Shown: positions 25,032-33,521 of the stretch, piece by piece | Layout: every line of letters begins with the position of its first letter | Numbering within the stretch: position 1 is the first letter of the stretch | NCBI GenBank assembly: GCA_037718865.1 | Contig: JBBJMP010000020.1 | Coordinates: 1 to 64,000 of the forward strand | Direction of reading: 5' to 3' | Length of the DNA: 64,000 bases | Source: JADCRZ01 sp037718865 | Lineage (GTDB): Bacteria; Bacteroidota; Bacteroidia; Chitinophagales; Chitinophagaceae | Notes under the pieces: generated by a model | What the model saw: only the letters and a program-made list of their open reading frames with translations | What the model was told of the DNA's origin: nothing | Database searches by the model: none | Program-made: the position numbers and the translations under genes

Positions 25032-25898
25032 TCAATACTGATGAAAAGCCTGTGAAATAAATTCCAAAACTGCCGGCAACGCCGCCCTCCAGTACGTCCA
25101 GCTATGAACACCATCGCGAACGCGAAATTCATGAGGAATTTCTTTTTTACGCATAGCTATATGGATCAGCGCATTTCCTTCATATAAAAAATCGTCATCA
25201 CCGCAATCGACATACCACCGAACCAGCTTCTTACGATCATCGGGCATATTATTGATGAGCGCAAGCGCGCTATGGCGGTTATAGTAGGCCGTTATAGCCG
25301 TATCGGATATATGCGGATTTTCACGTTTGATGCGGGTTCTCGCCTCTTCCAGTGAAAGGGGGCCTGCCGATGCACTAAGCGGGCAGGCCGAAGAAAACAA
25401 TTCCGGATGATGTAAAGCATACATGAGTGTGCCTCCCCCTCCCATGGACAGACCGGCAACAGCGCGATACCGTTTTTCCGCTTTGACCCGGTATTTTTTT
25501 TCAATGAACGGAAGGAATTCTTCAAAAAAGAAATCTTCATAGGCCCAGTCGCCCTTAACATCATTAAAATAACCACGGCGCCCTGTGTTGGCATCCGGCA
25601 TTACAATAATCATGGGCGTAGCACTTCCACCATGAATGGCCTTATCCGTAATTGAATGCACTTCTCCAAATTGCACCCATCCGGTATGATCATCACCGCC
25701 TCCATGCAAGAGGTAAAGTACGGGATATTGACGCTGTGAAGTTTCATAATCCGGGGGAAGATAAATAGCATATCTGCGATCTCCTTTCAGTATTTTGCTT
25801 GGCAGAGAAAGATTGTCAAAAACTTTTCCGGTCTGCGAATAAACAGAAGCCTGTATTAACAAGATATACACGGCAACGTGAATGATCAGTTTATTCAT
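25032..25898 (-). CDS. secreted alpha/beta-hydrolase esterase (esterase D / feruloyl-esterase-like)
   Basis: A 288-residue protein with a signal peptide (MNKLIIHVAVYILLIQASVY, then SQ). The fold signature is YPVLYLLHGGGDDHTGW. The nucleophile elbow is GLSMGGGG; the catalytic acid is probably in WYVDCGDDDFLYEGN, and the His is in VRDGVHSWTYWRAALP. This is the putative-esterase family that includes enterochelin esterase and feruloyl/acetyl-xylan esterases, so it probably removes an acyl group from a sugar or phenolic substrate in the periplasm. It lies between the insertion sequence and a response regulator gene, with no clear pathway context. Confidence 0.85.
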   Translation of the reverse strand: MNKLIIHVAVYILLIQASVYSQTGKVFDNLSLPSKILKGDRRYAIYLPPDYETSQRQYPVLYLLHGGGDDHTGWVQFGEVHSITDKAIHGGSATPMIIVMPDANTGRRGYFNDVKGDWAYEDFFFEEFLPFIEKKYRVKAEKRYRAVAGLSMGGGGTLMYALHHPELFSSACPLSASAGPLSLEEARTRIKRENPHISDTAITAYYNRHSALALINNMPDDRKKLVRWYVDCGDDDFLYEGNALIHIAMRKKEIPHEFRVRDGVHSWTYWRAALPAVLEFISQAFHQY

Positions 25899-25938
25899 GA
25901 ATCAATTTATTAAATAAAAGGTATATGACGCCAAAGAT

Positions 25939-26358
25939 TTACGATGAATTGGGATGACGGCAATCGCCCCAGTAATTTATAATACATTGCAGCATCTTCT
26001 TAATGCCTTCAAAACTTTCCGGTTTCTTAAAATAACCCTGGACGGCCAGGCTATAGGCTTTCTTTATATCCTGGTGGCTGTCTCCGGTAGACAAAAATAA
26101 AAAAGGTATTGATTTCAACCTTAATCTTTCATCTTTAAACATCTCCTCGCGTAGGTCGATTCCGTTGATTGGCTGCATATTAATATCGCAAAGAATAAAG
26201 AATGGCTGTGTGTCTTCCTGTCTTAAGAAAGCCAGGGCCTTAAACGTATCTTCAAAGGCGACCACTTCATTGGGTATCTGTAATGAGTTAGCCGCATCCT
26301 TCAGTAAAATAAGATCTTCCTCATCATCATCAATAATTACTATGGGATTTCTTTTCAT
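25939..26358 (-). CDS. stand-alone response regulator receiver (CheY-like)
   Basis: A 139-residue single receiver domain. The acidic pocket is D10-D12 (VIIDDDEEDL), the phosphoacceptor is D58 (ILCDINMQPINGIDL), the switch S/T is in FLFLSTGD, and the conserved Lys precedes Pro in QGYFKKPESF. There is no output domain, so it probably works in a phosphorelay or by binding a partner. No histidine kinase is adjacent. The fold matches the RcpA/CheY-like group common in this phylum. Confidence 0.9.
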   Translation of the reverse strand: MKRNPIVIIDDDEEDLILLKDAANSLQIPNEVVAFEDTFKALAFLRQEDTQPFFILCDINMQPINGIDLREEMFKDERLRLKSIPFLFLSTGDSHQDIKKAYSLAVQGYFKKPESFEGIKKMLQCIINYWGDCRHPNSS

Positions 26359-26487
26359 ATGTTAAGGTATAGAAAGCTAAATATAAATGTTTATACAGTA
26401 TGATTCAGCAAACCATCATATTAAACTCGGGATGGTTAAGATTTTTACACGATCATGGCAACGAAAATGAGATGTATTCCTGCCGTC

Positions 26488-26961
26488 TTAAAGTTCTCCT
26501 GCAGGCCTCCTGGCATAGTCACCATGTAAAGCGCCGTCAACGCTCCATTTTCCTCCACCGGCGAGGATCAAAATAATACATAACCCAACAATAAGCAGAT
26601 GAAACTCAAAACCTTCGGGCTGATCCGGCATCATCCTCCAGTTCATAAAAAATCCGTTGTCAATATGAGAGTGAAGGATAATTCCTATAAAAACTATGAA
26701 CAAGGCGGCAGCAACAAAACGGGTTCCTACGCCCATCAGGACAGCAAGTGCGCCCAATGATTCAATAATGATTACCAGGAACGCAACGATCCACGGTAAA
26801 TGCATCAGGTTCGTCATCGCATTCAGCGTATCCGTAAAACCGTGGCCTCCAAACCATCCGAGGAGTTTCTGTGCACCATGCGGAAATACTACAATACCAA
26901 GAGTAAGACGGGCGATTAACGATGTCCAATTGTTTTGATCGGTTGCGAATAATCTTTTCAT
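26488..26961 (-). CDS. DoxX family membrane protein
   Basis: A 157-residue inner-membrane protein with four predicted membrane segments. It carries the DoxX pattern: RLTLGIVVFPHGAQKLLGWF in the first helix, and AVLMGVGTRFVAAALFIVF later. DoxX proteins are linked to quinone or thiol redox and oxidative stress; the exact role is not known. It is monocistronic, divergent from accA. The C-terminus (DYARRPAGEL) is soluble. Confidence 0.85.
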   Translation of the reverse strand: MKRLFATDQNNWTSLIARLTLGIVVFPHGAQKLLGWFGGHGFTDTLNAMTNLMHLPWIVAFLVIIIESLGALAVLMGVGTRFVAAALFIVFIGIILHSHIDNGFFMNWRMMPDQPEGFEFHLLIVGLCIILILAGGGKWSVDGALHGDYARRPAGEL

Positions 26962-27033
26962 GGCAAATAATTTGAGGTGTTTGCGAAGATATATAACGTC
27001 CTATTGTCTAAGTTAACATAATTTAAGATATAC

Positions 27034-27061
27034 TTGCTTACCCTTTCTGAGATTAATTTTG
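27034..27061 (+). promoter_or_regulatory. putative promoter upstream of accA
   Basis: TTG at 27034-27036, a 17-base spacer and TAATTTTG at 27054-27061 fit the Bacteroidota promoter. A second TAATTTTG lies at 27144-27151 without a clear -33 box. Either would drive accA, and possibly dapA, which starts only 27 bases after accA ends. Confidence 0.4.
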
Positions 27062-27194
27062 CATGCCGGCTATGTTCGTTTACTTGTTCCACTGTCAGTA
27101 AAGCCCGGGAACTCATTACATGTATGCCTGCATGTTAAGAAATTAATTTTGAAAAAACTTTTAACCCTTAATTTTACGCATTCATAGTATTACA

Positions 27195-28172
27195 ATGCCA
27201 GAAAATAAGAATCGCCAATTTCTCGACTTTGAAAGACCTATTAAAGATTTATTTGAGGAGATAGAAAAGTTGAAACAAACGGCCGAAAAAACCAAGGTTG
27301 ACCTTAGCGATTCTATCCGGAAGCTCGAAGACGAGGTACTTGAAAGAAGAAGGGAAATTACTTCTCACCTGAGCAGTTGGCAAAAAGTACAATTAAGCAG
27401 GCACCCCGACCGGCCTTATACTATTAAGTACATAGAAAAGATGACCACAAACTTTGTAGAGCTCCACGGTGATCGCAATGTGAAAGATGACAAAGCAATG
27501 GTTGGCGGATTTGCCCAGTTGGAAGATGAGACCGTTTTAATCATTGGTCAGCAGAAAGGAACAAATACCAAAATGCGCCAGCTCCGCAATTTCGGCATGG
27601 CCAATCCGGAAGGCTACCGAAAGGCCTTGCGATTAATGCGATTGGCTGAAAAATTCAATAAGCCGGTTATCACGCTGATCGACACTCCCGGCGCTTACCC
27701 GGGTATGGAAGCGGAAGAAAGGGGACAAGGAGAGGCCATTGCCCGAAATATTTACGAAATGATGCGCCTGAGCATACCTGTAATTTGTGTAGTGATCGGT
27801 GAAGGCGCTTCAGGAGGCGCCCTGGGAATTGGTGTGGGAGACCGGGTGTTTATGCTTGAAAATTCATGGTATACCGTTATCTCCCCTGAAAATTGCAGTT
27901 CCATTTTATGGCGTAGCTGGGATATGAAAGAGAAAGCAGCAGAGCAATTAAAGTTGACCCCTGATGATATGTTCCGATTCGGACTAATCGATGGCATCAT
28001 TCCTGAACCAATTGGCGGAGCTCACTGGGATTATAATGAGGCAGCCTTGGTTTTGAAGCAACACTTACTACCGGTAATAAAAGAATTAAAGCAAAAATCC
28101 GCTGAAAGCCGTATCGTGCAACGAATTGAAAAGTTTGGCAAGATGGGCTCCTGGCATGAAGTGCAGCTTTAA
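27195..28172 (+). CDS. accA: acetyl-CoA carboxylase carboxyltransferase subunit alpha
   Basis: A 325-residue subunit that, with AccD, transfers the carboxyl group from biotin to acetyl-CoA to give malonyl-CoA for fatty-acid synthesis. The N-terminal coiled coil (FERPIKDLFEEIEKLKQTAE) and the crotonase-like core are typical: ERPYT-type KYIEKMTTNFVELHGDR, QKGTNTKMRQLRNFGM, DTPGAYPGMEAEERGQ and the oxyanion region GEGASGGALGIGVGD. Length and start agree with the family. It is followed closely by dapA. Confidence 0.96.
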   Translation: MPENKNRQFLDFERPIKDLFEEIEKLKQTAEKTKVDLSDSIRKLEDEVLERRREITSHLSSWQKVQLSRHPDRPYTIKYIEKMTTNFVELHGDRNVKDDKAMVGGFAQLEDETVLIIGQQKGTNTKMRQLRNFGMANPEGYRKALRLMRLAEKFNKPVITLIDTPGAYPGMEAEERGQGEAIARNIYEMMRLSIPVICVVIGEGASGGALGIGVGDRVFMLENSWYTVISPENCSSILWRSWDMKEKAAEQLKLTPDDMFRFGLIDGIIPEPIGGAHWDYNEAALVLKQHLLPVIKELKQKSAESRIVQRIEKFGKMGSWHEVQL

Positions 28173-28199
28173 AATCAAACCCATTTAAATAATTATTAC

Positions 28200-29081
28200 A
28201 TGTTAAGAGACTTACTAAGAGGAACCGGAGTAGCACTCGTAACTCCGTTCAAGTCTGATCTGGCCGTGGATTTCGATGCGCTCGGAAGATTGATTGATTC
28301 TGTGATCAGGGATGGCGTGGAGTATCTTGTTACCCTGGGTACCACCGGAGAAGCACCAACGCTAAGCCAGGAGGAAAAAAGAGATCTTATACTTTTCACA
28401 TATGAAAAAGTAAATGGGATGCTTCCGGTTGTCGTTGGAGTAGGCGGAAACAATACCATGGACCTGGTAAGCCAGCTCGAAACGTTGCCTCTTGAAAAAG
28501 CGTTAGCTGTTTTAAGTGCCAGTCCATATTACAACAAGCCATCACAGGAAGGATTATATTACCATTACCAGGTTATAGCGCAGGCTACTCCTAAACCAAT
28601 CATTTTATATAATATACCGGGCAGAACCGGGAGAAACATGGATGCCGGCACTACTATCCGCCTGGCTAACGAAGTTGATAATATTGCAGGAACCAAAGAA
28701 GCCAGTGGCGATATGGCACAATGCATGAAGATCCTTCGTGATAAACCAAGGGATTTTTTAGTGGTAAGCGGTGATGATGCGCTGGCTTTACCCCAGATTG
28801 CCTGTGGCATGGATGGAGTGATCAGTGTTGCTGCCAATTGTTTTCCTAAGAAATTTTCAGAAATGGTACGCAACTGTTTAAATGGAGATTACAAATCGGC
28901 CAAAAAAGCGAATGATGATTTAATGGAAGCTTATGACCCGTTGTTCAACGAGAATAACCCTGCCGGTGTCAAAGCGTTTTTGTCTGAAACCGGACTTATT
29001 GAAAATGTCTTACGGTTGCCTTTGGTACCATTAAGTGACAGCTTGCACGAAAAGGTGAAAGCGTTCCTTAGCAAAAAGTGA
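28200..29081 (+). CDS. dapA: 4-hydroxy-tetrahydrodipicolinate synthase
   Basis: A 293-residue TIM-barrel aldolase that condenses pyruvate with aspartate semialdehyde, the first committed step toward lysine and meso-diaminopimelate for peptidoglycan. The Schiff-base lysine is K166 (IAGTKEASGD), the catalytic tyrosine Y137 (ILYNIPGRTG), and the TLGTTGEAPTL motif is at residues 45-55. The gene lies 27 bases after accA and overlaps the next gene by four bases (GTGA). Confidence 0.96.
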   Translation: MLRDLLRGTGVALVTPFKSDLAVDFDALGRLIDSVIRDGVEYLVTLGTTGEAPTLSQEEKRDLILFTYEKVNGMLPVVVGVGGNNTMDLVSQLETLPLEKALAVLSASPYYNKPSQEGLYYHYQVIAQATPKPIILYNIPGRTGRNMDAGTTIRLANEVDNIAGTKEASGDMAQCMKILRDKPRDFLVVSGDDALALPQIACGMDGVISVAANCFPKKFSEMVRNCLNGDYKSAKKANDDLMEAYDPLFNENNPAGVKAFLSETGLIENVLRLPLVPLSDSLHEKVKAFLSKK

Positions 29082-30220
29082 TAAGTTTGAGTAAATCCTT
29101 ATACACTTTCCTGAGGAAGCCAACTCCAGCACCACCAAGGTATAATCTCATCATTCATGTAACCAGTTTGCCTGAACTGGCGGATGACGAACCTGTTTAT
29201 ATCACAGGAACTTTTAATAACTGGAATCCTGCTTACATGGAAACCCGGTTAACAAACAAGGAAAACGGCAGATACTATATAGAAATACCTGGTTTGGAAG
29301 CCGGCATTTATGAATTCAAATTTACCCGTGGAAGCTGGGAAACCGTTGAACTAAGCGTAGATGGTACAGAATTAAAAAACAGGACGGCGCATGTTCAGGC
29401 AAAGACGGTATTATATATCACGATAACCCGTTGGAAAGGCCTTTCAGAAGTTCGTTATAAGCTGCATACAGCCTCCAAAAACGTGCATATCATAAACAGC
29501 GCTTTTTCGATCCCCCAGTTAAACCGCACTCGGAGGATATGGGTTTATCTTCCGGAAAGCTATTTCGTGAGTAAACGACGCTATCCTGTTCTCTACATGC
29601 ACGACGGACAAAACCTGTTTGATGAATTTACCGCTTATAGTGGCGAATGGGGTGTTGATGAAACACTGGATAACATGCAGGCTGAATGTATTGTTATCGG
29701 TATAGATAACGGAGGGCACAACAGGATCAATGAGTATAACCCTGATGATCACCCGCAGTTTGGAAAAGGCGAAGGCAGGCTGTACCTGGAATTCATCGTG
29801 GCAACATTAAAACCTTTTGTGGATAAAAATTACCGCACACTGCGGGGAAAGTTAAATACCTATATTGCCGGAAGTTCAATGGGAGGATTGATCTCTTTTT
29901 ATGCCGGCGGGGTTTATCCGGACATTTTTGGACGGATAGGAGTTTTTTCACCCTCCTTCGCCATGTTGCGAAATTATTGGAAACTAATTCCCGATCTGGT
30001 TAATAAAAAAAAACATTCCAGCCAGAGTTATTATTTTTATGCGGGCGGACTGGAACATAAGAACATGGTCAGGGATATGCGTCTTGCCATTGACCTGTTG
30101 CGAACACATTCACGTGCCCATATTGAAATGGTGATTGATGAGGAAGGCCGCCATAATGAGGCTGCCTGGAGAAAGGAATTTCCCGCCTTTTATCAATGGA
30201 TCCTGCATAGCATGAAATGA
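29078..30220 (+). CDS. CBM48-like domain fused to a putative esterase
   Basis: A 380-residue protein with an N-terminal glycogen-recognition-like domain (about 22-110: DEPVYITGTFNNWNPAYMET and IYEFKFTRGSWETVE) and a C-terminal alpha/beta hydrolase of the putative-esterase family. In the hydrolase, RRYPVLYMHDGQNLFDE, the nucleophile in IAGSSMGGLISFYAGG and the probable His in DEEGRHNEAAWRKEF are visible. The start is GTG at 29078, overlapping the dapA stop as GTGA; no signal peptide follows, so it is probably cytosolic. The substrate could be an acylated sugar or glycan; this is not determined. Confidence 0.82.
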   Translation: MISLSKSLYTFLRKPTPAPPRYNLIIHVTSLPELADDEPVYITGTFNNWNPAYMETRLTNKENGRYYIEIPGLEAGIYEFKFTRGSWETVELSVDGTELKNRTAHVQAKTVLYITITRWKGLSEVRYKLHTASKNVHIINSAFSIPQLNRTRRIWVYLPESYFVSKRRYPVLYMHDGQNLFDEFTAYSGEWGVDETLDNMQAECIVIGIDNGGHNRINEYNPDDHPQFGKGEGRLYLEFIVATLKPFVDKNYRTLRGKLNTYIAGSSMGGLISFYAGGVYPDIFGRIGVFSPSFAMLRNYWKLIPDLVNKKKHSSQSYYFYAGGLEHKNMVRDMRLAIDLLRTHSRAHIEMVIDEEGRHNEAAWRKEFPAFYQWILHSMK

Positions 30221-30270
30221 GGCATAACCACCTCGCCGGAAAATCGACTGCGTCGATTTTTCAGCTCCCC

Positions 30271-31170
30271 CTAAACCCTGTACGTCACCCCTTCCAAAGC
30301 AAGGTCCGTATTCGGAAATATCTCCCGGGCCTCCTGTTCGAATTGATCAAGCTTTTCATACTTAGAACTGAAATGTCCGATAATCAAACGCTGAACTTCC
30401 GCCTTCCTGGCAATTTCTGCGGCTTGCGCCGTCGTACAATGAAATCTTTTGGCAGCCTGGTCTGCAAGGGCTTTTAAATAAGTTGTTTCATGGTAAAGCA
30501 TGTCGACCCCCTTCACATGGCAAGCCAGGGACTCGTCAAAAGCCGTATCCGCAGTATAAGCGTAAGTTTTACCTTTTAACGCCGGTTCGGTAACCGATGC
30601 ATTCGTTATTATGCGGCCGTCATCAAGGAGATAATCATGGCCCCAGCGCAACTGGTCGTAAAATGAAACTGGAATGTCATATTGTTTGATGGTAACACCA
30701 TTAATCTTGCGCGGAGGCCTGATCTCTTTAAAAACAAATCCCCAGCAATCGATTCGGTGTAGTACTCTGAAACAGCTTACCTCAAATTTATCTGAATTGA
30801 TTACGATCCCTGCTTTCAACGGGTGAAAATGCAAAGAAAATGGCAGCGAGGTACTTCCGGCCCTTAGCTGCAGGTCAAGGATTTCATTTAGCGGTGCCGG
30901 AGCATGCAAATGAAGTTCCTGCTCCCTTCCCAGCAAGCCCATGCTGGTGAGGAGTCCGATCAGGCCAAAATAATGATCCCCGTGAAGATGTGAAATAAAG
31001 ATATGATTGATCTTGCTTCTGCGTATACGGTACCTGCTCATCTGCATCTGGGTACCTTCTCCGCAATCAACCAAAAACAGGTATTCATTCAGCGTCACCA
31101 GCTGTGATGTTGGGTGCCGGTCGAATGCCGGCAAGGCAGAATTATTTCCCAGGATAGTGACTGCTAACAT
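30271..31170 (-). CDS. rnz: ribonuclease Z
   Basis: A 299-residue metallo-beta-lactamase-fold endonuclease that trims tRNA 3' ends. The metal motif is SHLHGDHYFGLIGLL (HxHxDH); further ligands are the Asp in YTADTAFDE and the His in IIGHFSSKY. LLDCGEGTQ-like (FLVDCGEGTQMQMSRYRI) and the flexible-arm region are present. The start is set at the ATG at 31170 (MLAVTILGNNSALP), where family homology begins; an upstream in-frame start at 31260 would add a hydrophobic 30-residue leader unlike the family. Convergent with the esterase gene. Confidence 0.92.
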   Translation of the reverse strand: MLAVTILGNNSALPAFDRHPTSQLVTLNEYLFLVDCGEGTQMQMSRYRIRRSKINHIFISHLHGDHYFGLIGLLTSMGLLGREQELHLHAPAPLNEILDLQLRAGSTSLPFSLHFHPLKAGIVINSDKFEVSCFRVLHRIDCWGFVFKEIRPPRKINGVTIKQYDIPVSFYDQLRWGHDYLLDDGRIITNASVTEPALKGKTYAYTADTAFDESLACHVKGVDMLYHETTYLKALADQAAKRFHCTTAQAAEIARKAEVQRLIIGHFSSKYEKLDQFEQEAREIFPNTDLALEGVTYRV

Positions 31171-31270
31171 AAGGATTAAAACAATGGCAAAGAGTTGGCC
31201 AATAATAAGACAAAAATACAAGGGTGATGCTGCTTTATGAATAGCGAATTTCTTAACCACTCATTTCATT

Positions 31271-31302
31271 CGCACATCCGCACATTTGCACATCCGCACA
31301 TT
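31271..31302. repeat. TGTGC-type interspersed repeat
   Basis: Four units of the (c)gcacat(c/t) motif in a row between the RNase Z and isoaspartyl peptidase genes; same family as 10826-10857 and others. Confidence 0.7.
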
Positions 31303-31308
31303 ATTGCT

Positions 31309-32256
31309 TTACCTATAGATCGCCACTTCATTTGTGTCATTGCTGGAACGGACACCTCTATACATTCCGGCGCTGTTAAAAACCAGGGCCGCGTTACCTT
31401 TAGTATCTACCCCGATTAATCCGCCCTCTCCCTTCAGGTTCATTAATTTTTTCATGACCACTTCCTCGCAGGCCTGTTGCAAGGTGTAATTTTTATATTC
31501 CATCAGGCAGCTGACGTCATAAGCAGCAACAGCCCGAATGAAAACTTCTCCATGCCCCGTACAGGAGATGGCACAGGTTTCGTTATTGGCATAGGTGCCG
31601 ATGCCTATCAACGGGCTGTCCCCGATGCGTCCGTATTTTTTATTAGTCATGCCCCCGGTGCTTGTTGCGGCCGCGATGTTCCCATGGCGGTCGCAGGCAA
31701 CGGCACCTACCGTTCCAAATTTTTTATCCTTCATCAGTTCTTCAAGTTGCTGATGAGTATGGTCAAGGGAATAATTATCCGAATCCCGGATGGCTTTCCA
31801 TTGATCGTACCTGAACTGCGAGAAAAAGTACTCGTCAGGTTCTAACTTGATCCCCTGTTTGATAGCAAAATCATTTCCTCCCTTGCCACTTAAGAAAACG
31901 TGGTTGCTGTGGCGCATCACTTCCATGGCAAGTTCTATGGGGTTACGTACATTACGAACACCGGCAACTGCACCTGCCTCGAGGGTGCTACCGTCCATAA
32001 TTGCAGCATCCATTTCCTGCAACCCCTTTTTAGTAAAAACGGAACCCCGTCCTGCATTGAAAAGCATGTCGTCTTCCAGGGTGACCAGTGCCGCCTTTAC
32101 TGCATTTACGGCTGATCCATCTTCTTCCAATACGGCATAACCCCCGTTCAGGGCATTACGTAAACCCTGCAAATATGCTTGTTCCAGCTGGGGGGTCATG
32201 TCTGCTTTTAATATGGTGCCGGCCCCTCCGTGAATGACAATGGTATAGGTTGACAT
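31309..32256 (-). CDS. isoaspartyl peptidase / L-asparaginase (Ntn hydrolase)
   Basis: A 315-residue plant-type asparaginase precursor. It should self-cleave before the threonine in DKKFGTVGAVACDRHGNIA, making that Thr the nucleophile of the mature beta subunit. TIVIHGGAGTI at the N-terminus, SGKGGNDFA, TSTGGMTNKKYGRIGDSP and CTGHGEVF are family motifs. It removes isoaspartyl residues from damaged peptides or hydrolyses asparagine. No signal peptide is seen, so a cytosolic role is likely. Confidence 0.92.
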   Translation of the reverse strand: MSTYTIVIHGGAGTILKADMTPQLEQAYLQGLRNALNGGYAVLEEDGSAVNAVKAALVTLEDDMLFNAGRGSVFTKKGLQEMDAAIMDGSTLEAGAVAGVRNVRNPIELAMEVMRHSNHVFLSGKGGNDFAIKQGIKLEPDEYFFSQFRYDQWKAIRDSDNYSLDHTHQQLEELMKDKKFGTVGAVACDRHGNIAAATSTGGMTNKKYGRIGDSPLIGIGTYANNETCAISCTGHGEVFIRAVAAYDVSCLMEYKNYTLQQACEEVVMKKLMNLKGEGGLIGVDTKGNAALVFNSAGMYRGVRSSNDTNEVAIYR

Positions 32257-32329
32257 AAATTTTTAATTTGGTCTGAGGGTTACTTCACAGCCTGTAGCTT
32301 AGTTAGCAAGCGATTTAAAAGACCTAATT

Positions 32330-32421
32330 CTTTGTGTAGCCTTTGTGGATTTTGCTTTGAGTACTTTGTGGTTTACTTTAACCACAAAGAGCTGCCTAAG
32401 ATACACAAAGAAGCCACAAAG
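32330..32421. repeat. CTTTGTGG-type palindromic repeat
   Basis: A nested hairpin: inner arms ctttgtggtt (32364-32373) and aaccacaaag (32380-32389), with outer ctttgtgt/ctttgtgg and acacaaag/ccacaaag units. A related hairpin occurs at 56312-56347. Confidence 0.7.
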
Positions 32422-32509
32422 GGTCAACAAATTTCTTGACTAAATAATAATACCGAAAGGAATGCAGGTCTTCACTTTGTACATTAACTCCTGACTCCTG
32501 ACTAAACGC

Positions 32510-33502
32510 TCAACTATTCAACAATAACTCACATTCCCTCAATAATTTGTCTTTATTAATAGCTACTGTACCCACTTCTTCACATACCAGTCCGCCGGCG
32601 ATGTTAGCCATTTCCGCCGTCAGATTAACATCCTTCGTGGCGGCAAAAACAAGGGCGGCAACAGCTATCACGGTATCTCCTGCTCCGGATACATCCGAGA
32701 CATTGCGAATATGTGAAGGCACGATCCGGGAAAAAGAATCGTTCTGGTAAAATATACCCTTTTCTGAAAGCGTGATCAGCGAAAGCTCATGATCTAACTG
32801 TTGACCCAGCATGTAGTGAATGTGCTGTAATGAAGGCTGATTAATTTCATCTGAAATAAGATTTAATGCTTCTTTCACTTCTTTAATATTGGGTTTAAAA
32901 ATAGATGCACCCCGGTACGCGAAGAAGTTTTTACGCTTAGGATCAACCGCAGTTATCACACCATGCTGCCGACAGTTGTCCATTACCGTTTCAATCACTT
33001 TTTTTGTCAGAACGCCTTTATTGTAATCTTCGAAAACGAGCACTGCTGGTCTTTCTTTTTCTATATATATCCTGATTGCTTCCGTAAGCCCGGCCTCATC
33101 ATTCTCTTCCAGGTCGTGAGTGATCTCTGCGTCCAGCCTGAGCATCTGCTGGTTACGGCTAATGATCCTCGACTTGTTGGTGGTAATCCTGTTTTTGCTT
33201 TTTAGCAGGTAGTCCGTATTAATGCCTTCTTCTTCAAGGCGCTTTAATAACTGCCTGCCATCATCGTCATCACCAATAACAGAAAACATGGCAACCCTGG
33301 CATCCAGGGCTCTTAAATTCAAGGCAACATTGGCAGCACCGCCTAACCTGTACTCTTTTCGGGTTAACGACACTACAGGCACCGGTGCTTCCGGTGAAAT
33401 GCGTTCGCACTTTCCCCACCAGTACGTATCGAGCATAACATCCCCAATTACAGCAACCCTCGTAGTGGCAAAGCCGCTGAACAATGTAATAAAGTCTGTC
33501 AT
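32510..33502 (-). CDS. D-glycero-beta-D-manno-heptose-7-phosphate kinase (RfaE1/HldE kinase domain)
   Basis: A 330-residue PfkB-family sugar kinase. RVAVIGDVMLDTYWWGKCERISPEAPVPVV-type N-terminal sequence (split here as GDVMLDTYWWG and RISPEAPVPVV) and YRLGGAANVALNLRAL are characteristic of the kinase half of HldE, which makes ADP-heptose precursors for lipopolysaccharide. The catalytic GAGD lies in DVSGAGDTVIAVAAL. There is no nucleotidyltransferase domain, so this is the stand-alone kinase form. The start is the ATG at 33502; an earlier in-frame start at 33553 would overlap the permease gene. It is 19 bases downstream of that permease. Confidence 0.88.
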   Translation of the reverse strand: MTDFITLFSGFATTRVAVIGDVMLDTYWWGKCERISPEAPVPVVSLTRKEYRLGGAANVALNLRALDARVAMFSVIGDDDDGRQLLKRLEEEGINTDYLLKSKNRITTNKSRIISRNQQMLRLDAEITHDLEENDEAGLTEAIRIYIEKERPAVLVFEDYNKGVLTKKVIETVMDNCRQHGVITAVDPKRKNFFAYRGASIFKPNIKEVKEALNLISDEINQPSLQHIHYMLGQQLDHELSLITLSEKGIFYQNDSFSRIVPSHIRNVSDVSGAGDTVIAVAALVFAATKDVNLTAEMANIAGGLVCEEVGTVAINKDKLLRECELLLNS

Positions 33503-33521
33503 AAGGCAGTTTAAACAATCA

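Noticed and set aside
32257..32509. Possible small RNA in the heptose kinase-peptidase gap
   Set aside because: The structure is fully explained by the CTTTGTGG palindromic repeat and no promoter-terminator pair was evident.
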